Under the pieces are notes generated by a model that saw only the letters and a program-made list of their open reading frames with translations, ran no database searches and was not told where the DNA came from. A stretch of DNA of 44,167 bases from Lentisphaerota bacterium (GTDB lineage Bacteria > Verrucomicrobiota > Kiritimatiellia > RFP12 > JAAYNR01), in NCBI GenBank assembly GCA_016873675.1, contig VGWG01000014.1, positions 1-44,167 on the forward strand, in the 5' to 3' direction. Position 1 is the first letter of the stretch. Each line of letters begins with the position of its first letter. Positions 22,562 through 31,732 of the stretch are shown here, piece after piece. A program made the translations under genes and the position numbers.

Positions 22562-24564
22562 CAACACCCGCCCCCGTGTGCTTGCTGCTCACGCTCGCCC
22601 CGGATCTGGCCGATCGCCTCGCTCGATCCGCCGGCGGATTGGCCGATATTCTCGCCGTGTCGGACCGTTCCGAGCTGGCGCGCGCGGAACAGCGGCTCGG
22701 TCCGACGGTGCGGGTGCTCGATCTGAGGCACCCCGATACTGAGGCGGTGCTTGCTGCCGCCTCTGCGGAATCACGCGGATGCATGATCGCCATCGGCCTG
22801 CCCGAGTCCGAGGCTTTCCTGGCCGGTCGCGATGCCGACCTCTTTGCCGTGGAGCCGCTCGACGTCCCCGCAGCCCAGTTCCGGAGAACCGTGCGCCACG
22901 CCATCCTCCTGCATCAGGCCCGCGAGGATCTGGCCCTGGAGCGGCGCCCGCGCGCCGCCCGTGCGCCGGATCCGCATCCGGCCGCCGCCGAACCGACGAT
23001 CAACCTCGCGCCGCTCCATGAATTGTGGCGCGCCTCGCGCCATTTCCGCGATCCTCAGAAGCTGCTGGAACAATTGGCCGAAGGCATTGCCGCCGTCGGC
23101 CGATTCGCCCGGGTGGGCGTTGTGGTCCGGCTCGACGAAGACTCGTCCTATCGGCTGCGGGCGGGCATCCGCTGCCCGGATGGATCCGACACGCTTGTGT
23201 TGGATCCCGCAGATCCGCTGGTGCGATGGCTGGATCGTCAGGCGCATCTGGTCTGCCGTGCCAACCTCGACCATGTCGCCGACCTGCGCGACCAGCAGAT
23301 GCTGCGGCGAGCGCTGGACAGCGCCGGCGCGGAGGTGATTGTGCCGCTGATCGGCAAGCGGGGGCTGCTGGGCTGGATCGCGGTCGGCCACCGCGCCACC
23401 GGCATCCCGTTTGCGTCACACGATCTCTCAGATCTGGCCGTCATCGGCGAGCAGGTCGCCACCCTGCTTGAAAACGCGTTGCTGGTCGAGGAACTGGCCG
23501 TCCAGAAAACGCTGGCCGAAAACCTGCTGGAAGCTCTTCCCGTGGGCATTCTGGCCGTTGCCGGGGACGGAACGGTGCGCTGGTTCAACCGTGAGGCGGA
23601 GCACCTGCTGGGCGTGACCGCTGCGGAAACGGTCAACCGCCCCGTGGAGCAATCGGGCAGCCGCATCGCGGATCTGGCCCTGCGGACGATCCGGAACGGC
23701 TCAGACGTTGCCCCCGCTATTTGGACGGATACCGCAAGCCGGCGCACCCTGCGGGCCGTCGTCCAGCGCATCGGGGCGAATGACGCGTGCTGGGGCGCCA
23801 TGCTACTGCTGACGGACATCACCCGCGAGCGTCTGCTGCGCGAGAAGCAGGAGGAGATGGAGCGTCATGCCTTCTGGAACGACCTCGCTGCGGCCATGTC
23901 GCATGAGGTCCGCAACCCGCTCGTGGCCATCAGCACCTTCGCGCAGCTCCTCCCGGACCGCTACGCCGACCCCGAATTCCGCCAGCAGTTCTTCAGCATC
24001 GTGACCGGTGAAGTCGGCCGGCTGAATGCCATCATCACCCAGATCAACACATTCGCCCATCCGCCGCAGCCGGTCTTCCGCAAAATCGCGCCAGGCGAGA
24101 TTGCGACGCGCGCCTGCGCGCTTGCCGCGCAGCGAGCCGCTCCCGGAACATTCGACGGAGTCCGGGAGATTGAGGCGGGACTGCCGTTGATAGACGCCGA
24201 CGCCGAGGCGCTGATCGACGGCCTCGCCCACGTGCTGGTCAATGCGCACGAGGCGGTCGTCGGACTCGCCTCGCCCCGCATCGTCCTGCAGGTCCGCTGC
24301 AGCGGCGTCGGCCCGGCCCAGACCTTAATCTTCGCCGTGTCCGACAACGGACCTGGCGTCGCTGTGGAGGTTCGGGACAAGCTCTTCTCCCCGTTCTGCA
24401 CGACCAAGCCGCGCGGGCTGGGGCTGGGTCTGCCGCTCGCGCGGCGGACGGTCGTCGACCACGGTGGACGGATCGACGTGGATACCAACGAGAACGGAAC
24501 CACTGTGACGATTACCCTGCCGCTGGAGGGACGCATCAGCTATGCTGAAACTTCTGATCGTTGA
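22558..24564 (+). CDS. soluble histidine kinase with degenerate receiver, GAF and PAS domains
   Basis: 668 residues, no membrane segment. Residues 1-120 look like a receiver fold (VCLLLTLAP, VRVLDLRHP, CMIAIGLPES, LFAVEPLDV) that has lost the acidic pair and the conserved Lys-Pro (here Glu-Pro), so it probably cannot be phosphorylated normally. A GAF-like domain (about 150-310), a PAS-like domain (about 320-430), HisKA with H449 in AAAMSHEVRNPLV, and an ATPase with LAHVLVNAHEA, DNGPGV and GLGLGLPLARR follow. It overlaps the membrane kinase gene by four bases and the regulator gene by 23. It is a paralogue of the membrane kinase and probably acts on the same regulator. Confidence 0.92.
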   Translation: MTTPAPVCLLLTLAPDLADRLARSAGGLADILAVSDRSELARAEQRLGPTVRVLDLRHPDTEAVLAAASAESRGCMIAIGLPESEAFLAGRDADLFAVEPLDVPAAQFRRTVRHAILLHQAREDLALERRPRAARAPDPHPAAAEPTINLAPLHELWRASRHFRDPQKLLEQLAEGIAAVGRFARVGVVVRLDEDSSYRLRAGIRCPDGSDTLVLDPADPLVRWLDRQAHLVCRANLDHVADLRDQQMLRRALDSAGAEVIVPLIGKRGLLGWIAVGHRATGIPFASHDLSDLAVIGEQVATLLENALLVEELAVQKTLAENLLEALPVGILAVAGDGTVRWFNREAEHLLGVTAAETVNRPVEQSGSRIADLALRTIRNGSDVAPAIWTDTASRRTLRAVVQRIGANDACWGAMLLLTDITRERLLREKQEEMERHAFWNDLAAAMSHEVRNPLVAISTFAQLLPDRYADPEFRQQFFSIVTGEVGRLNAIITQINTFAHPPQPVFRKIAPGEIATRACALAAQRAAPGTFDGVREIEAGLPLIDADAEALIDGLAHVLVNAHEAVVGLASPRIVLQVRCSGVGPAQTLIFAVSDNGPGVAVEVRDKLFSPFCTTKPRGLGLGLPLARRTVVDHGGRIDVDTNENGTTVTITLPLEGRISYAETSDR

Positions 24565-25936
24565 CGACGAACGGGGAAGCCGCGAAGCGCTTCGGCTGAT
24601 CTTTGCGCGCGACTATGCCGTGTTGTCGGCCTCCACGGCGGAAGAGGCGCAGGCGGTCTTGTCGGGCGAACACGTCGATCTGGTGCTGCTGGATGTCGTG
24701 ATGCCCGGACGTTCCGGGCTCGATTTCTTGCGCCAGATACTCGCCGACCATCCCGAGATGCCGGTCATCATGGTCAGCGCCTCGACCGCCATCCCGCCCG
24801 TCGTCGAGGCCATCCGCCAGGGAGCCGTTGACTTCGTCGGCAAGCCCTTCGACGTGGCGAACATCCGCCATGTGGTGCGGCGGGCGATCGAAACCAAACG
24901 GCTGCACCGCCGGGTCGCCGTATTGGAGACCGAACTGTCGGCCGCCTTTCCGACCCAGGAGATCATCGGCCGAAGCCCCGCCTTCGCCGCGGCCATTGAG
25001 CATGTGCGGCAGGCGGCTGTCACCGACGCCACAGTGCTGATCCAGGGGGAGAGCGGGACGGGCAAGGAACTCGCCGCCCGCCTGCTGCACGCGCAGAGCC
25101 CCCGCCGGGACGAACCGTTCGTTGCCGTCCATTGCGCGGCCCTTCCCGAAAACCTCCTGGAGAGCGAGCTATTCGGACACGAGAAGGGGGCGTTCACCGG
25201 CGCAGACCGTCAGAAGCAGGGCCGGTTCGACCTGGCCGGTTCAGGGACGCTGTTTTTTGACGAGATCGGTGAGATGACGATCGCCACGCAGGTGAAGCTG
25301 CTTCGCGTGCTGCAGGAACGGGAATTCATGCGTGTCGGCGGAACCCGGCTGCTCCGCACCAACGCCCGCATCGTGGCGGCCTCGGCACGCGACTTGAGGC
25401 GGGAGACCGCTGCGGGACGTTTTCGGGAAGACCTCTTCTACCGCTTCAACGTGGTTCAGGTGCGACTGCCGCCGCTTCGCGAGCGGCGCGATGACATTCC
25501 GCTGCTGCTCGCGCATTTTATGGCCCGGCTTGGCCCCGCCCTGCATGCCGAAACCCGCGGGTTCGATGCGGAGGCCCTGAGCCGGCTGTGCGCCTATGAC
25601 TGGCCCGGAAATGTGCGCGAGTTGCGCAACGTCGTCGAACGGGTATTGGTCCTCCACAGCCGCGAGCCGGAGATCGCCGTGCGGCATCTGCCTGAGGAGT
25701 TCCACGCCGGATGGCCGCAATCGGCGCCCGCTGCGGACACGGCCGCCGTCCCCGGTGCCGCGCCGCCGGACGCTGGCGGGCTGAAACTCGAAGAGGCTGT
25801 CAGCGCCTGCGAGCGCCGGATCATCTCAGAGGCCCTGCGTCGGGCCGACGGCGTTCAAACGCGCGCCGCCGAAAGCCTCGGCACCACCCGCCGCATCCTC
25901 CGCTATAAAATGGCCAAACTTGGCCTCGCCGGATAG
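24542..25936 (+). CDS. sigma-54-dependent response regulator, NtrC family
   Basis: 464 residues. The receiver has D8/D9, phospho-acceptor D51 in LLDVVMPG and K101. A linker leads to an AAA+ domain with Walker A GESGTGKE (169-176), the sigma-54 contact loop GAFTGA (216-221) and Walker B GTLFFDE (about 235-241), plus the arginine-finger region [13 protein letters not shown] Fis-type helix-turn-helix ends the protein (about 425-464: [31 protein letters not shown]). It should bind enhancer sites and activate sigma-54 RNA polymerase when phosphorylated by the kinases encoded just upstream. A sigma-54 promoter and a distal palindrome upstream of the divergent fadL-type gene are its obvious candidate targets. 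Confidence 0.95.
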   Translation: MLKLLIVDDERGSREALRLIFARDYAVLSASTAEEAQAVLSGEHVDLVLLDVVMPGRSGLDFLRQILADHPEMPVIMVSASTAIPPVVEAIRQGAVDFVGKPFDVANIRHVVRRAIETKRLHRRVAVLETELSAAFPTQEIIGRSPAFAAAIEHVRQAAVTDATVLIQGESGTGKELAARLLHAQSPRRDEPFVAVHCAALPENLLESELFGHEKGAFTGADRQKQGRFDLAGSGTLFFDEIGEMTIATQVKLLRVLQEREFMRVGGTRLLRTNARIVAASARDLRRETAAGRFREDLFYRFNVVQVRLPPLRERRDDIPLLLAHFMARLGPALHAETRGFDAEALSRLCAYDWPGNVRELRNVVERVLVLHSREPEIAVRHLPEEFHAGWPQSAPAADTAAVPGAAPPDAGGLKLEEAVSACERRIISEALRRADGVQTRAAESLGTTRRILRYKMAKLGLAG

Positions 25937-25941
25937 AGGGC

Positions 25942-26703
25942 CTATTCTGCGTCAAGCGCGTCGGAGATCGCGTCCGGAACGTCCATGTTGGTGAACACGT
26001 CTTGGATATCGTCGAGATCTTCGAGGGCGGCAATGAACTTGTTGACGGATCGGGCGATAGCGATGTCGTTGACCGCAGTCAGCGCCACGGGGACGAGTCC
26101 GACGCGCGAATTTTCCTGATCAAACGCGATGCCCGCCTTTTCCAGCGCTTCGCACACGGCGGAGTAGGAGGACGGCTGGCAGGTGACGGTGTACCCGCCC
26201 TCTTCGGTGACCATGTCATCGGCACCCGCGCCGAGGGCGACCTCCATGACCTGATCCTCCGAGACCCCTTGGGAGGGAATCATGATCGTGCCTTTGCGCT
26301 CGAAGTTGCGCGAGACCGAACCGAGGGTGGCAAAGTCGGAGTTGTTCTTCTTGAAGACGTTGCGCACTTCCGCGGCAGCGCGGTTCTTGTTGTCGGTGAG
26401 CACCTTGACGACGAGTCCGACGCCGCCGCCGGCGTACCCTTCGTAGGTGATCTCTTCGAGAACGTCGGCCGCAAGCTCGCCAGTGCCCTTCTTGATCGCC
26501 CGCTCAATGTTGTCATTGGGCATGTTGACAGACTTGCCTTTGGCGATCAGCGTGCGGAGGGTCGGATTATTGCCGGGGTCGCCGCCGCCCTGCTTGGCGA
26601 CAACCGTCATTTCCTTGGCGAGCTTGCTGAAGATCTTGCCGCGCTTGGCATCCGCCGCGCCCTTTTTGTGCTTGATGGTTGCCCATTTACTATGACCGCT
26701 CAT
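25942..26703 (-). CDS. yebC: YebC/TACO1 family protein
   Basis: 253 residues, full length. The start MSGHSKWATIKHKKGAADA and the segment MPNDNIERAIKKGTGE are near-consensus for the YebC/PmpR family, which has been described both as DNA-binding regulators and as ribosome-associated factors helping translation of difficult (proline-rich) sequences. Three domains are expected: the N-terminal helical part, TYEGYAGGGVGLVVKVLTDNKNR, and the C-terminal ferredoxin-like part. GGGGAGA precedes the ATG. It converges with the regulator gene, with five bases between stops, and is unlikely to belong to the signalling module. Confidence 0.95.
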   Translation of the reverse strand: MSGHSKWATIKHKKGAADAKRGKIFSKLAKEMTVVAKQGGGDPGNNPTLRTLIAKGKSVNMPNDNIERAIKKGTGELAADVLEEITYEGYAGGGVGLVVKVLTDNKNRAAAEVRNVFKKNNSDFATLGSVSRNFERKGTIMIPSQGVSEDQVMEVALGAGADDMVTEEGGYTVTCQPSSYSAVCEALEKAGIAFDQENSRVGLVPVALTAVNDIAIARSVNKFIAALEDLDDIQDVFTNMDVPDAISDALDAE

Positions 26704-26775
26704 GGTGTCTCCCCGTTTCGTTAACGCTCCCGCGCCTCAGCGCGTGCTGTGTCAGTTGAAAGCCGTCTCTCTTAC

Positions 26776-27798
26776 TCACCGTCCCACCGCCCCTGCGCCG
26801 GCAGGCATGTCGCATCCCAGCAGATCGGCAGGAGCCTCGGCCCCGTACTCCTGCACCCATCCATTCTCAAAGCCCAGTTTCTCAAACGCATCGGTCACGC
26901 GCCCGTATTCTCTGGCGGTGACCGTTCGGTCCCATCCGAGTCGACCGAGCGCGTGATGCGTCGGCGTGTACTGCGACATCACGCTGATGTGGATGTCCAC
27001 ACCCACATGCGCCGCCAGCCAGTGCAAATTGTCAACCGCCTCGTCGGCGCGCCCAGGTAGCACCAACAAGCGGCAAATGACGCCTCGTCGCGCTGTGCCC
27101 GCCGCATCCACCTCCAGCGGCCCGAGATGGTCCCAAAACCACTGGACACACGCCCGCGCGACCTCGACATACGTGTCGCATGCGGAAGCCTCTCGGGCCG
27201 TCTCGTTGCGCGCATAGCGCAAGTCGACCAGCGCGATATCGAGGAGGTCGGCATAGGCCGACAACGTCTCCGGCAGCTCAAAACCGGATGTATTATAGAC
27301 AAACGGCAGACGAATGCCAGCCTGAATTAACGGACGTGCCGCCTCGCGTATCCACGGGAGCCAGGGCGTAGGCGAGACGAGGTTCCAGTTGTGGCACCCC
27401 TGCTCGGCGATCGAGCGCATCCGGGCGGTCAAGCCGGCCACCTCCAGGTCCTCTCCAAGCCCCCCCTGGCTCCAGGGGTGGTTCTGGCAGTAGATGCAGC
27501 GCAGGGTGCAATGCGAGAAGAAGAGTGTGCCCGAGCCTCGCGTGCCGGAAATCGGCGGCTCCTCGCCAAAATGCGGCCCGTAACGGAACAGCCTGGGCAC
27601 GGCACCCGCCCGGCAGAAGCCCGTCTCCCCGGCGAGCCGGTTCACCCCGCACCGGCGCGGACAGAGTGCGCACGCCGCCGCTGCGGCGTCAGGTGCGGAT
27701 TCCCCGTGAGCGGTCGAACCCCCAGAGTCATGAATGGTTGTCATTCTGTTCATCGCGGCGCACGCTTTGTCTGATTCGTCGAAAGGGGTGTGATTCAT
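26776..27798 (-). CDS. radical SAM protein, PflX/pyruvate formate-lyase activase-like
   Basis: 340 residues. CTLRCIYCQN (C97, C101, C104) is the radical SAM cluster site. An N-terminal CALCPRRCGVNR ... GFC (C43, C46, C50, C62) matches the extra Cys set of COG1313 (PflX) proteins, and DIALVDLRYA with HISVMSQYTP lies in the core. The substrate is not known for this family; activation of a glycyl-radical enzyme or another modification is possible. The ATG overlaps the stop of the upstream hydrolase gene (ATGA), so this gene ends the rhamnosidase/sugar-transporter operon. In-frame ATGs at 27,753 and 27,744 are alternatives, as none has a clear Shine-Dalgarno. Confidence 0.85.
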   Translation of the reverse strand: MNHTPFDESDKACAAMNRMTTIHDSGGSTAHGESAPDAAAAACALCPRRCGVNRLAGETGFCRAGAVPRLFRYGPHFGEEPPISGTRGSGTLFFSHCTLRCIYCQNHPWSQGGLGEDLEVAGLTARMRSIAEQGCHNWNLVSPTPWLPWIREAARPLIQAGIRLPFVYNTSGFELPETLSAYADLLDIALVDLRYARNETAREASACDTYVEVARACVQWFWDHLGPLEVDAAGTARRGVICRLLVLPGRADEAVDNLHWLAAHVGVDIHISVMSQYTPTHHALGRLGWDRTVTAREYGRVTDAFEKLGFENGWVQEYGAEAPADLLGCDMPAGAGAVGR

Positions 27799-30782
27799 TT
27801 TGGGTTCATCACGCTCACGCTCATCAAACCAATGACGACTTCCTGGGAGAGCGTTTCCAGCGTGACGTCTTTCACGTCCACATCGGGGCGCAGCTTGTGG
27901 CCATAGACCATGGCCCGGCAGTTCTCGCCGAGTTGGACGTGCGGGGGCGGCGTCTTGGGCAAGGCGAAGCCGTCCCGCTTGTAATCATAATCTACGCGGC
28001 CGAACCCGCAGAGCGACCAGAAATTCAGCGGCGGCACGAGTTCGAGTGTCTCTTCCTGGCCGTCGGTGTACCGGAAGCGCAGCACGGCGTTGACAATCCT
28101 GCCCTGCATCGGATTGGTCGAACCACAGACGAGCAGCCACAATGCGTCGCCGCGCGCATTCACCGGTACCATCACGGATTTTGGCCAGTTGTCCCAGAGC
28201 GACGTGAAGGCGATGTTCTTCTCCGCGCCGATCGTGCCGAACGGTACGCCTTGCGGCGTCGTGACCGGCTCGCCGGGCTTGGCGAGTTTGACTTTCGGTG
28301 TCGCAATCTTCCACGGCGTGAACGTCCACGCCCGCCAGCCGTCGTACCCGATCCGCATCGAACAGGTGTTCGGGCGCGGCGACCGGTATTCCTGCTGGAA
28401 GATCGTCCGCACATCGCCGTTAAAGCACCCGGAGATGTCGAGCGTCTTCCACGTCGCGCCAGCCGGGACGATCATGGGTTCGATCACGGGCGCGACGGCG
28501 CGGACTTTGGTGACGTGATAACGCGGCACGTCGCCAGCGACGGTCTCAAGCACCAAACCGGGCGTACTTCCGGTCTTCTCGGCGACCGGGAGCGAAACCA
28601 TCGGGCCGTCTGTTTCGATGACGACATCGGCTGTGCTGCACGCCGGCACGTCCACGAACAACGCGCCGTAACCGGCCCACGGTTCGAGGCGATACGTGGC
28701 GGACTGTCCGTTGACGAGCACCTGTTTCACTTTCGCCGCGCGCACGGGCAACCGAAACTTCATCGCGGCCGGTTTGGTGAGCGTGACCTGATACCGGTTT
28801 TGCCGGTAGGACAACGTAAAATCGGGGGTGCGGATCGAGGCGTGATCCCATGCGGACGGAAACGCCGGCTCGATGCGGACAATGGCGTTCGGGTAGTCGG
28901 GCCGGTAACCGAACAGACCCTCGACCACGGCGCGGGCGAACTGTGTGGTGATATCGTTGAAATCAATGCCGCAGTTCGGGTGGCTCAGTCCGCCGGGCGA
29001 ACGGATATTGATCCGGCCGCTGACACCAGCCTCGTTGCTGAAGCCGCTGCGCGGCGACGGGTCGCCGTACATCGATTGCAGCATCGTGCCGCGCAGGAGG
29101 TCCCAGCCGGTGTCACCGATGCCGCCGAGAAAATAGCCGAGGGCCATCGCGAAGTTGTCGCCGTGGTACAACTCGCGGATGGACCACTGGCCGGGCACGA
29201 AGTTGGATGTTTGCCGCATCTCGCCGCCGAACGGGAACAGAAACCGCTCCATCGCCCACTCGGTGTAGTCCATCGCGCGCCACGCCTGTTCGGGCGTCGT
29301 CATCCCGGCTTCGATGGGGACGTGCTGGGCGTAGATCCAGGCGTCCTCGTGGACGCGCTGGTGCCCGCCCTGTTCGATGTGCGAGGCAAAATGACCTTTG
29401 TCCTTCAACCAGAGCACCCGGTTCAGCGCGGTGTGAATCGTGTCCGCCTGGGCGGTGTATTTTTTCGCAGCGGTGTTGTTGCCGGCGCGTTGCTGCATCT
29501 CGGCGGCGGCCCGGAAGCCATAATACATATAGGCCGACTGGTCGCTCGTGCCGCCGCCATTGAACCAGATCGAGTCATTCGGCCAGGTGTTGTTGTAGCT
29601 CTCGTAGAGGCCGTCGCCGTCCGGATCGTAGCATTCGCGGCAGCGTTGCAGATGGAGTTCGAGCATCGGCAGCAGCCGTTTTTCGAACGCCGGGTCCGCC
29701 GTCGCGCGCCAGGCGCGGACGGCTTCGTCAAAGAACTGCGTCTGAAACTCGTAATGAGGCACCATCGGGTAATTGAGAAAGCCCGTCCCGAAGAACCGCG
29801 AATTGCCCGACTGCTGGCAGCCGTTGGCGGAATACTCCGGCTGGGTCTTCTTGTCGTCGCGTTTGACCTGTTTCGAATCCCAGTGCGCCAGCGCCGTGGC
29901 CACGAGATCGTGCCAGCCGTAGTTGATCGCGCCGCCCATGGTCCGCCAGCCGGGAATCGGGTAGCGCCACATGGAGCCGCCATGCACGAAACACGGCTCG
30001 ACAAACAAGCCCAGCACCGCCGCACTCGACGCCGCGACACCCGCATCGAAATACGGGTCGGGCGTTTCGACCACGACGCGTCTGCCGACCGCCACGACGC
30101 GCGCCAAGCCGTCGGCGAATTCCGTGGCTGGCTCGCCCAGCTTCTCGCCGTCCGCCACGACCGCGATGAATTGCGGCTTGTCCGACAACGCCGTCCAGAA
30201 AACGATCCCATTGCCGGCGCCGGTCCTGGTCAAGTGATTGCGGTTCTCGAACGCGAGGCGTTCCTGGTTCTGGACCGGATCGGAGAGTCGGATTCCTTTG
30301 ACCGGTTCACCCTTGCCATCCCGCCCGAACACGCACCACGCCGCCCCGTCACCGGGTTGTGATCCTTCGACAATGAGGCGGGCCGTGAATCCGTTTGCAT
30401 CGGCGAGCGTCGTGCCGGTGAGCCGCACCGTCATTCCGGGGAACCGGGAATCCGACAACTCCCACTCCATCCGCCCCGCCCGGTACCGCGCGACCCGCTC
30501 GGCGAAATGATGAAGCCACACGCGCGTCTCACCGCGTTGGATTCCGAAGAACGCCATCCCCATCGGCCCGTTGAGCGACGGCATCTCGCCAGCCAGCACG
30601 ACCGCCATCCGGCGGTTGCAGTACAGCGGACGGTTATTCCAGACATCGCCGTTGCGCACGACGATAGCGTCCCCCTCGGGGTGATAGACAAGCCCCGGCA
30701 ACGGCTCGACAGCGCCACCCGGGCTCTTCGTCGCCAGCAACAACGCCGTCACGGCGACCAGCGGGAGATGACGATTCGTCAT
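27795..30782 (-). CDS. secreted (alpha/alpha)6-barrel glycoside hydrolase-like protein (DUF4450 type)
   Basis: 995 residues. A short signal peptide (about 1-24, LPLVAVTALLLATKSPGGA) precedes an N-terminal beta-sandwich resembling DUF4450 (about 30-260: VRNGDVWNNRPLYCNRRMAVVLAGEMPSLNGPMG). A central helical-barrel region follows (about 280-650), rich in aromatic and acidic motifs (YDPDGDGLYESYNNTWPNDS, HEDAWIYAQHVPIEAGM), then C-terminal beta domains. The barrel suggests cleavage of a plant- or algal-type oligosaccharide, possibly rhamnose-containing given the operon; the exact linkage is unknown. The ATG comes two bases after the stop of the binding-protein gene and GGAGG lies 13 bases upstream. 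Its stop overlaps the radical SAM gene. Confidence 0.75.
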   Translation of the reverse strand: MTNRHLPLVAVTALLLATKSPGGAVEPLPGLVYHPEGDAIVVRNGDVWNNRPLYCNRRMAVVLAGEMPSLNGPMGMAFFGIQRGETRVWLHHFAERVARYRAGRMEWELSDSRFPGMTVRLTGTTLADANGFTARLIVEGSQPGDGAAWCVFGRDGKGEPVKGIRLSDPVQNQERLAFENRNHLTRTGAGNGIVFWTALSDKPQFIAVVADGEKLGEPATEFADGLARVVAVGRRVVVETPDPYFDAGVAASSAAVLGLFVEPCFVHGGSMWRYPIPGWRTMGGAINYGWHDLVATALAHWDSKQVKRDDKKTQPEYSANGCQQSGNSRFFGTGFLNYPMVPHYEFQTQFFDEAVRAWRATADPAFEKRLLPMLELHLQRCRECYDPDGDGLYESYNNTWPNDSIWFNGGGTSDQSAYMYYGFRAAAEMQQRAGNNTAAKKYTAQADTIHTALNRVLWLKDKGHFASHIEQGGHQRVHEDAWIYAQHVPIEAGMTTPEQAWRAMDYTEWAMERFLFPFGGEMRQTSNFVPGQWSIRELYHGDNFAMALGYFLGGIGDTGWDLLRGTMLQSMYGDPSPRSGFSNEAGVSGRINIRSPGGLSHPNCGIDFNDITTQFARAVVEGLFGYRPDYPNAIVRIEPAFPSAWDHASIRTPDFTLSYRQNRYQVTLTKPAAMKFRLPVRAAKVKQVLVNGQSATYRLEPWAGYGALFVDVPACSTADVVIETDGPMVSLPVAEKTGSTPGLVLETVAGDVPRYHVTKVRAVAPVIEPMIVPAGATWKTLDISGCFNGDVRTIFQQEYRSPRPNTCSMRIGYDGWRAWTFTPWKIATPKVKLAKPGEPVTTPQGVPFGTIGAEKNIAFTSLWDNWPKSVMVPVNARGDALWLLVCGSTNPMQGRIVNAVLRFRYTDGQEETLELVPPLNFWSLCGFGRVDYDYKRDGFALPKTPPPHVQLGENCRAMVYGHKLRPDVDVKDVTLETLSQEVVIGLMSVSVMNPK

Positions 30783-30784
30783 TG

Positions 30785-31732
30785 CTATTTTGACGCCTCC
30801 GAAAGATTTTCTTGGGTAATCAGTTTGACCGGAGCGAAGATTTCGCGCTGGCTGACGTCGTCGAACTGCAGGGGCTGTTTCTTCAGCAACTTATCGGTCA
30901 ATTCGGCGCTGATGCGCCCCATCTGTTCGGGAAACTGAGCCACGGTGGCGGCCATCGTGCCGGCGCGAATCGATTCAATCGCCACGCCATCGGCGTTGAA
31001 ACCAATCACCAGCACCTGAGCGGTCTTACCTGCTTCAGCCACGGCTTGGGCCGCGCCGACCGCCATGGGATCGTTTTCGCAAAACACGGCCACCAGGTCG
31101 GGCGTTCCGGCGAGGACGTTCTTCATCTTCGCATAGCCCTCTTCGGTCTTGCTGTGGGCCGACAGTTCGGCCACCACGGTATAGCCGTTGCTGGTCATCA
31201 ACGCCTTGAACCCTTCGCCGCGCCGGATCGCGTAGATGGCCGAGGGCTCGCACTTGAGGATCGCCACGTTACGGCCGTTGCCAACTCCGAGTTTGTCGAC
31301 CACATATTGACCGGCGAGCTTGCCGCCGCCAAAGTTGTCGGAGATGATGATTGCATGATAGGGCGTGCCACCGCCGCCGATATCGTTAATCACGACGGGA
31401 ATTTCCGCCTTCTGCGCCGCGTCCACCACGGCGCCGAGTGCGTCGGGCTTGATCGGGCTGACAATCAGCGCGGCCGCACCCTGATTGATCAGGCTCTTGC
31501 AACCGGAGACCATCTGCAACTCATCGCTTTTCTGGTCATGCAACTGGTAGCCATAGCCGAGTTCCTTCGCCCGCTCGCGCGTCCCTTTTTCCATCATCTG
31601 GAAAAACTCATACTTCATATCGTAAACTGAAAATCCGATGATCTGCTGTTGGGAGGACGATTTGGAATCGCCACATCCTGCGGTCGCCAGAACCAGAGCC
31701 ACAATCGCCAGTGCGCCTGTCGTTTTCATCAT
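30785..31732 (-). CDS. sugar ABC transporter substrate-binding lipoprotein (RbsB-like)
   Basis: 315 residues. A lipoprotein signal ends in LATAGC, with C20 the expected lipidated cysteine. A type I periplasmic-binding fold follows: IIGFSVYDMKYEFFQMMEKG, ALIVSPIKPDALGAVVDAAQKAEIPVVINDIGGGG, VFCENDPMAVGAAQAV and VIGFNADGVAIESI, all typical of the ribose/galactose/rhamnose binding family. It would capture a monosaccharide or small glycoside in the periplasm for the two permeases and ATPase upstream. The start overlaps the permease stop (ATGATG); AAAGGAAG lies upstream. The first Met of two is taken as the start. Confidence 0.92.
   Translation of the reverse strand: MMKTTGALAIVALVLATAGCGDSKSSSQQQIIGFSVYDMKYEFFQMMEKGTRERAKELGYGYQLHDQKSDELQMVSGCKSLINQGAAALIVSPIKPDALGAVVDAAQKAEIPVVINDIGGGGTPYHAIIISDNFGGGKLAGQYVVDKLGVGNGRNVAILKCEPSAIYAIRRGEGFKALMTSNGYTVVAELSAHSKTEEGYAKMKNVLAGTPDLVAVFCENDPMAVGAAQAVAEAGKTAQVLVIGFNADGVAIESIRAGTMAATVAQFPEQMGRISAELTDKLLKKQPLQFDDVSQREIFAPVKLITQENLSEASK

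Noticed and set aside
27525-30362. 945-codon open frame on the plus strand opposite the DUF4450-type hydrolase gene
   Set aside because: It is antisense to a convincing gene with a signal peptide. The translation is rich in Arg, His and Gly-Ala runs typical of mirror frames in GC-rich DNA, with no recognisable motif.
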